A stretch of DNA of 25,812 nucleotides from NCBI GenBank assembly GCA_964534315.1, contig CAZHOV010000079.1, positions 1-25,812 of the forward strand, written 5' to 3'. The notes beneath the pieces were generated by a model that was given only the letters and a program-made list of their open reading frames with translations, did not search any database and was not told where the DNA came from. The stretch's first letter is position 1; every line of letters starts with the position of its first letter. This document shows, one piece after another, positions 21,601 through 25,812 of the stretch. The stretch comes from CAZHOV01 sp964534315 (lineage in GTDB: Bacteria; Bacteroidota; Bacteroidia; Chitinophagales; Saprospiraceae). The position numbers and the translations under genes were made by a program.

Positions 21601-24296
21601 AGGATAGGATGAGGTCCGATCTCTATAAAACAAGAATGACCGTCCTGGTAAGCTTGTTGGGTAGCATCGGAAAAAAGGACGGGTTGGCGAAGATTATCCA
21701 TCCAGTAATGGGCATCAAAAAGGAGTTGATCTTCTCGTGACCCCGTAACGGTTGAATATAAGGGCAAGTGTGGATGCTGGGGGGAAATATGCTTCAATTC
21801 TTTTATTAAAGCAGAGCGTATCTCTTCCATTTGAGGACTGTGGGATGCCACATCGACATTAACCTCTTTACAGAAGAGGTTTTTCTCTTCCAGGAGATCC
21901 ATTATTTCCCCTATTGCCTCTGGAGTCCCGGTTAACACTGTTGAAGTGGGGCTATTTTTGGCGGCTATGGATATATGCCCGTGGTAACTTTCGAGTAAAG
22001 TATCTGCTTGATCAGCGGAAAGTTCAGTTACCAACATACGGCCTTTCCCCTGCAAGTTTTTCATGAGCTTACTTCGGCGGCAGATAATCTGTATGGCGTC
22101 TTCCAGACTCAAAATACCAGCGATGTAAGAAGCCGCTATCTCACCCATACTGTGCCCGATCACAGCGTTGGGATCAATGCCCCATGATTGCCACAGCTTG
22201 GTCAGTGCCACCTGAATGGTAAATAAAAGGGGTTGAACTTTATCAATTGCGTTGCTTGATGCTTTTGACCAAAGTTCATCGAGGATCGACCATTCGAAGT
22301 GGTTAAAAACGATTTGGTCAATTTGTTCGATGGTTTCCGAAAAGACCTGTTCTTTCTTCAGTAATTCCTGACACATTCCTTGCCATTGGCCTCCTTGTCC
22401 GGGAAAGACGAAGACGAGTTTGGGGACTTGATCCGGCGTCGCCATACCTGAAAAAAGGTTGGCGTGGGGTTCTTCCCGACAGAAAGCTTGGAGTGTATCG
22501 TATAGTTCCTTTCTGGAATTTCCGATCACTGCCAGGCGATAATCCAATTGACTGCGTCTTAGGCTTGCTGCGTAACAAATAGCTCTTGTATCGACTGAAA
22601 AATCTGACTCCAGCAATCTTCCGATATTTTCAGCCTCTTGCTGAAGCGTTTTGACGTTTTTGGCAGATAGAGGAAGTAGATGAGTCTTTGACTTTTGAAA
22701 AGCTGGTATTTGAAGATCTTTATCCGAAGCATTTTGAGCTTCCTGCAAAATTATATGCACATTTGTACCGCCAAAACCAAATGAATTTATGCCTGCCAGC
22801 GTTGCAGTGGAATGGGAAGGCAATGATGTTGGGGTGTGGCAAACTTTAAGATTTAAGGATTCGAATGGAATATGAGGGTTGGGCGTTTCGTAATGTAAAC
22901 TTCTAGGAATGATTTTGTGCTGAAGCGCTAATACCACCTTTATTAATCCTGCAATTCCTGCAGCGGCTTCCAGGTGACCGATATTCGTTTTTACGGAACC
23001 GATACTACAAGGGCCGTTTTCCCGGTTGGTACCGACCACCGATCCGATCGCCTGAGCTTCCATTGCATCGCCGAGTAGAGTGCCTGTGCCATGGGCTTCG
23101 ATATATTCTACGCTACCGGGGGGTATACCGGTCGTGGTGTAGGCTTCTTTGAACAGCATTTCCTGAGCTTCCTGGCTGGGGGCCATCAGACCATTTGTAC
23201 GGCCATCCTGCACCATGGCACTTCCCGGAATGATCGCGTGGATGTTATCGTCGTCTGCGATTGCCACAGAAAGCCTCTTCAGAACAATGACGCCTCCCCC
23301 TTCCCCTCTTACATAGCCATTGGCGTGGGCATCGAAGGTTTTGCATCTTCCATCTGGGGCTAACACCCCTGCTTTACTGAAAGCAATGGAGTGGGCAGGA
23401 GATAAAATGATATTGGCCCCACCGGCTAGGGCCATGTTGCATTCGTCATTTCTAAGACTTTGGCAGGCCAGATGGACAGAGGCCAGGGAAGAAGAGCAGG
23501 CTGTATCTATTGCCATACTGGGGCCATGAAAGTTGAAATAATAAGAAATCCGATTCGCCGCCACCGATAGAGCGCTTCCTGTACCCGAATGACTGGTGAT
23601 GAGCGAAGGATCTCCAAATTGGATTTGACTATATTCGTTGATAGAAATACCTACAAAAACCCCGGTTTTAGAACCATCAAGGTTTTTATTGATCTGGCCG
23701 GCATCATCCAGGGCTTCATAAGAAAGCTCCAATAGCAACCGTTGTTGTGGGTCCATATATTTAGCTTCGGCGGGAGAGATACCGAAAAAGAAAGGGTCAA
23801 ATTGATCAACCTGATCGAGAAACCCCCCCCAATACGAGGTCGCTTTTCCGGGTACAGAGGGGTCAGGGTGGTAGAAAGCTTTTTTATTCCAACGGTCGTC
23901 AGGCACTTCCCGGATCATATCTTTTTCGTTTTGAAGTAACTGCCAGAACGATTGGGGGTCGTTTGCTCCGGGAAAACGACATCCCATACCAATTATCGCA
24001 ATAGGTTCTTTAGGATGAGCAATGCCTGAAAGATCCTCTATGGAAGAAAAGGACTGGTTTTGATGTTGACCCAAATGACTGGAGAGCTTTTCGATACTAG
24101 GATGATCATAAGCGAGGGTAGGAGAAAGAGAAGCTTCAAGTAGATCTTCGAGATCTCCCGATAGCATTACTGCATCGCGAGAGCCAATTCCGTAGCTGGA
24201 AAAAGGGGCGTGAATATCTATTGACTCTGTAGGAATGCCTGATAATTCTGCTATTCGAGCGATCAGCCAGTCTTGAATTTCTTGTTTAGTCATCAC
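18654..24296 (-). CDS. Type I polyketide synthase, ACP-KS-AT-DH-KR-ACP
   Basis: This is a 1880-residue single-extension PKS. An N-terminal ACP (5-75) has Ser39 in YGIGSRD. The KS (about 96-520) has Cys267 in DTACSSS, His402 in EAHGTG and His441 in NIGHLEAAAG. The AT (about 627-905) has GHSMGE (Ser716) and VASH (816-819). The DH (about 985-1270) has H1022 and D1189; the HxxxGxxxxP motif reads HQVAEEIVLP, with Glu for Gly. The KR (about 1280-1745) has GGLGALG (1520-1526), S1648 and Y1661, and LDD (1604-1606), which predicts a B-type alcohol. The C-terminal ACP has Ser1820 in ELGGDS, and an acidic docking-like tail (EEMSEEEARRLL) follows. There is no ER, methyltransferase or TE. The expected output is an alpha,beta-unsaturated acyl chain passed to the NRPS. 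The start is GTG at 24296 or the adjacent ATG at 24293. Confidence 0.95.
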   Translation of the reverse strand: MMTKQEIQDWLIARIAELSGIPTESIDIHAPFSSYGIGSRDAVMLSGDLEDLLEASLSPTLAYDHPSIEKLSSHLGQHQNQSFSSIEDLSGIAHPKEPIAIIGMGCRFPGANDPQSFWQLLQNEKDMIREVPDDRWNKKAFYHPDPSVPGKATSYWGGFLDQVDQFDPFFFGISPAEAKYMDPQQRLLLELSYEALDDAGQINKNLDGSKTGVFVGISINEYSQIQFGDPSLITSHSGTGSALSVAANRISYYFNFHGPSMAIDTACSSSLASVHLACQSLRNDECNMALAGGANIILSPAHSIAFSKAGVLAPDGRCKTFDAHANGYVRGEGGGVIVLKRLSVAIADDDNIHAIIPGSAMVQDGRTNGLMAPSQEAQEMLFKEAYTTTGIPPGSVEYIEAHGTGTLLGDAMEAQAIGSVVGTNRENGPCSIGSVKTNIGHLEAAAGIAGLIKVVLALQHKIIPRSLHYETPNPHIPFESLNLKVCHTPTSLPSHSTATLAGINSFGFGGTNVHIILQEAQNASDKDLQIPAFQKSKTHLLPLSAKNVKTLQQEAENIGRLLESDFSVDTRAICYAASLRRSQLDYRLAVIGNSRKELYDTLQAFCREEPHANLFSGMATPDQVPKLVFVFPGQGGQWQGMCQELLKKEQVFSETIEQIDQIVFNHFEWSILDELWSKASSNAIDKVQPLLFTIQVALTKLWQSWGIDPNAVIGHSMGEIAASYIAGILSLEDAIQIICRRSKLMKNLQGKGRMLVTELSADQADTLLESYHGHISIAAKNSPTSTVLTGTPEAIGEIMDLLEEKNLFCKEVNVDVASHSPQMEEIRSALIKELKHISPQHPHLPLYSTVTGSREDQLLFDAHYWMDNLRQPVLFSDATQQAYQDGHSCFIEIGPHPILLGAIQQTLPIDNQEINLLPSMRREEPEQEVLFKSLGNLFTAGIPVSWNNLYPGPYNYVPLPPVSYNRQRYWIQDPTDDGFRVVAKNMKLHPLLGNRLSIANAPSTYIWQNTFDKETLWFLKDHQVAEEIVLPAAAFIEMALQAAKEAGIRKSHTLVDFIFEKRIVLKTESLPTIQIHLSPDNDNRYEFSVYSQIDPQEDWVLNASAILQKADRESSNIIFPEVIQNEHTAVYPPDAIYPKFKEYGLHYGPLFQGINSIWVKEKKALGKIYLPEALRYTSSSYQIHPALLDACLQVIGATQPSLSKENYYLPSGCKSIDFYAAPTAEMWSYISLQSPRPDNPEKIVADIILFNKDRQAIATLSSFQLRHLTRRVLSAPVNDIWQYQLRWEKQRNSSIQPIDSGQARHWLIFSDEEGYGEAIAKELESTGDTFTLLYPKDILIDKETTNETLKGHIDHLLNQIPGQLFGIIHLWSLSIPSHKMDHQKTREELEMFGCNSVLYLVQALAKRMEAMPRLWLITKGAQAVGVKSPLAVEQSPVWGLGKVISFEFPELKCIRLDLDPQQAVTEAIPVLIQELSAPPSEDQIAIRGANRYLLRLFPHQPSPNTEVLPIRSDGTYLITGGLGALGFTTAKWMVQQGAKHLVLLGRSKPDPEKEKMVDQLCKKGITINVELTDVSDFGQLKTVFTKLKETMPPLRGIIHAAGVLDDGSLLNLDHERMKTVMAPKVYGTWNLHHLTLHSPLDFFILYSSAVSVLGSPGQGNYAAASSYLDAMAHHRHQLGLPAISINWGPWAEIGLAAEAAEKLKAQQASTQHLIKVIETEQGLAILEQLLAEDTPQVAVLPFDLKNLLELYPKAAGMPFFEEVGGRDTHISKLYARPNLRQKYVAPRNEMERKLAELWKQTLHIDRVGIHDSFFELGGDSVLAAQILGLARKSFGISINPKDAFKAFTIEKLAEMLEAEILHKLEEMSEEEARRLLSKND

Positions 24297-24301
24297 AACA
24301 G

Positions 24302-25618
24302 CTATTCGTTATCCTTTTTAGAGCGTTTTCCCCCTACCTGCATCTGCCAAAGGGCAGTCATACCGGGTCGTCGATCTGGAGCACTATGTGTTTGGTCGGC
24401 ACTCATGCGCTTCCAAACTAAGGGATAAGCTTCTACTGGGGGGATATCGTTCATGGGGTCAGGAGCTGTGATTTGTTCGCGTGCACGTGCTATGACAGGA
24501 GCCAGCGTTTGTTTTTTTAATGGTGCTCGTTTTACCTCACGTTCTTTAAACTGGGGCAGGACCTCTTTTCCAAAAAGCTCCAGGCTTTGACAAATATGCT
24601 CATGGCGGTAGTTTCCACTTTGTTGGAGAAGGATCAATTGATCGACTCCCGCTTCTTCCAATGCCCTGAAGTTTTCAATGAGTTGTTCGGGCGTTCCAAT
24701 ACCTCTCATACCAGCTTTTTTTCGTTCGCGTTCCATCTTCTGGATGGAGGAGGCGGGCCGTTTTTTGAATTCATTCCATAGGTTGGTTTTACCCGGAACA
24801 TGTACCCCGTCACGCCAATAATGGCCCAATCCAAAAGCGAAAAATTGAGCGCCTTCTTGTCCCCGTTCCATTGCTTTTTCTGGGTTATGATCGCACATAA
24901 ATCCTGTCAGCATGGCGACATTCGGGTTGACGGCTTGTCCAGTAGGCTGGCAGTTGTTCTGAAATGTTTCGTAATATTCCTGCACCCAAAATTTGGCTTC
25001 TTCGGCACTAACAAAGGCGAACGTTAATGCTCCGATCCCTAGGCGGGCGGCAAGATTTAGACTATCCCGATTAGAGCATGCAGCCCAGATTGGCGGATGC
25101 GGTTTTTGAATAGGTTTGGGAACCACATTGCGGTGAGGCATGGAGAAATATTTTCCCTCAAAGCCGGGATAGGGGTTCATGCACATCATTTTGGCGGTCT
25201 CCCGAACGGCCTCTGCCCACATGGGGCGTTTATCTACGAAATCGACGCCAAAGCCTTCTAGTTCGATTCGCGAACCAGATTCTCCGGTTCCCCATTCTAC
25301 GCGGCCACCGCTGAGAATATCTAATGTGGCGAGGCGCTCGGCAATGCGGGCGGGGTGATTAAATTTGGGTGACATCACGGCAATGCCATGACCCAGGCGG
25401 ATGTTTTTGGTGCGTTGGCTACAGGCCGCTAGAAAAACTTCAGGGGCAGACGAATGACAATATTCTTCGAGAAAATGATGCTCCTGCACCCAAACATGAT
25501 CAATACCGATCTGGTCGGCTAATGCTACTTGCTCTAAGGCTTCCTGAAATAATCTGGATTCGTCCCCCTCGTACCAGGGACGCGGAAGCTGGAGATCAAT
25601 AAAAATTCCAAATTTCAT
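24302..25618 (-). CDS. Luciferase-like (LLM) flavin-dependent monooxygenase
   Basis: This is a 438-residue member of the bacterial luciferase/F420-FMN TIM-barrel family. It begins MKFGIFIDLQLPRPWY and carries WVQEHHFLEEY (43-53), GHGIAVMSPKFNHPARIAERLATLDILSGGRVEWGTG (77-112) and RGIGTPEQLIENFRALEEAGVDQLIL near 320, all typical FMN-binding landmarks. A tail of about 75 residues beyond the barrel (365-438), rich in Arg, Lys and Pro, is an extension shared by some LLM enzymes. It is the first gene of the PKS/NRPS operon, 5 bp upstream of the PKS start. It most likely oxidises a carrier-bound or released intermediate, as luciferase-like monooxygenases do in other PKS/NRPS pathways (MupA/Atu3671 group); the exact reaction is unknown. 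There is no luxB or flavin reductase partner beside it, so bioluminescence is unlikely. Confidence 0.88.
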   Translation of the reverse strand: MKFGIFIDLQLPRPWYEGDESRLFQEALEQVALADQIGIDHVWVQEHHFLEEYCHSSAPEVFLAACSQRTKNIRLGHGIAVMSPKFNHPARIAERLATLDILSGGRVEWGTGESGSRIELEGFGVDFVDKRPMWAEAVRETAKMMCMNPYPGFEGKYFSMPHRNVVPKPIQKPHPPIWAACSNRDSLNLAARLGIGALTFAFVSAEEAKFWVQEYYETFQNNCQPTGQAVNPNVAMLTGFMCDHNPEKAMERGQEGAQFFAFGLGHYWRDGVHVPGKTNLWNEFKKRPASSIQKMERERKKAGMRGIGTPEQLIENFRALEEAGVDQLILLQQSGNYRHEHICQSLELFGKEVLPQFKEREVKRAPLKKQTLAPVIARAREQITAPDPMNDIPPVEAYPLVWKRMSADQTHSAPDRRPGMTALWQMQVGGKRSKKDNE

Positions 25619-25812
25619 GAATATCGGATTTTCATTAAGGTTTTTCTACGGTAAAACAGAAGTTAGTTGAGTTGATTCGTTGATCAACCCAATTGATAAA
25701 ATAGCAGAGAGGGTAGGTTGTCAGCCTAAAGATAAAAAAATAGCTGGTTTTTATTAATTACTGATCTTTCGCAAGCGAAAGATTTGTAAAATTGCAAAAT
25801 ATTATTAAGGTT
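25619..25812 (-). promoter_or_regulatory. Upstream control region of the PKS/NRPS operon with palindromes
   Basis: These 194 AT-rich bases precede the flavin monooxygenase and must contain at least part of the operon promoter unless transcription enters from outside. Two palindromes stand out. One is atctttcgc-aa-gcgaaagat at 25764-25783 (9-bp arms). The other is gttgatcaac at 25679-25688, with an extra gttgat copy at 25671-25676. Both are of operator size. I could not place a promoter box firmly. Confidence 0.45.

Noticed and set aside
24302..25618. Luciferase-family gene as part of a bioluminescence (lux) operon
   Set aside because: No second luciferase subunit, fatty-acid reductase genes or flavin reductase are nearby, and the gene is coupled to a PKS. 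The family is broad and most members do not emit light.

Overview
The window reads as a piece of a Bacteroidota chromosome, probably Saprospiria-like. The secreted protein at 1774-3633 ends in a type IX secretion (Por) sorting domain, which is found only in that phylum. Ribosome binding sites are weak or absent, intergenic DNA is AT-rich, and the 435-1751 product ends in an effector-associated domain 11-like tail common in Bacteroidota and other multicellular bacteria. The narrower placement is inference. I see no tRNA, rRNA or CRISPR array.

Layout, left to right. 1-434 has no gene but carries two sizeable inverted repeats. 435-1751 (+) encodes an unrecognised N-terminal domain joined to an EAD11-like adaptor tail. 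1774-3633 (-) is a DUF4874/DUF4832 secreted glycosidase-like protein and 3807-4883 (-) a TPR membrane protein, with an 80-bp near-palindrome between them. 5039-6133 (+) is a PAPS-dependent sulfotransferase whose 3' end overlaps that of the next operon. 6102-9663 (-) is oleB-oleC-oleD, three of the four genes for long-chain olefin synthesis from condensed fatty acids; the condensing enzyme OleA is not in the window. 9814-10844 is a REP/BIME-like array of two alternating palindrome types around a REP-associated tyrosine transposase (RAYT). 10940-13148 (+) holds a DUF6629 membrane protein and a ferritin-like diiron protein with an inserted coiled coil.

13186-25618 (-) is one tightly packed biosynthetic operon: luciferase-like flavin monooxygenase, PKS (ACP-KS-AT-DH-KR-ACP), NRPS (C-A-PCP, predicted glycine) and an RND/MMPL exporter, with gaps of 5 bp or less or 1-bp overlaps. 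Read in order, an acyl starter on the first ACP would be extended once, reduced and dehydrated to an enoyl chain, joined to an amino acid (probably glycine), possibly oxidised by the flavoenzyme, and exported by the RND protein. Neither a starter-loading ligase nor a chain-releasing domain is encoded in the window. This small operon, apparently for an N-enoyl-aminoacyl lipid, is the best candidate here for an undescribed system. Whether the convergent diiron gene, the Ole genes and the sulfotransferase take part is open.
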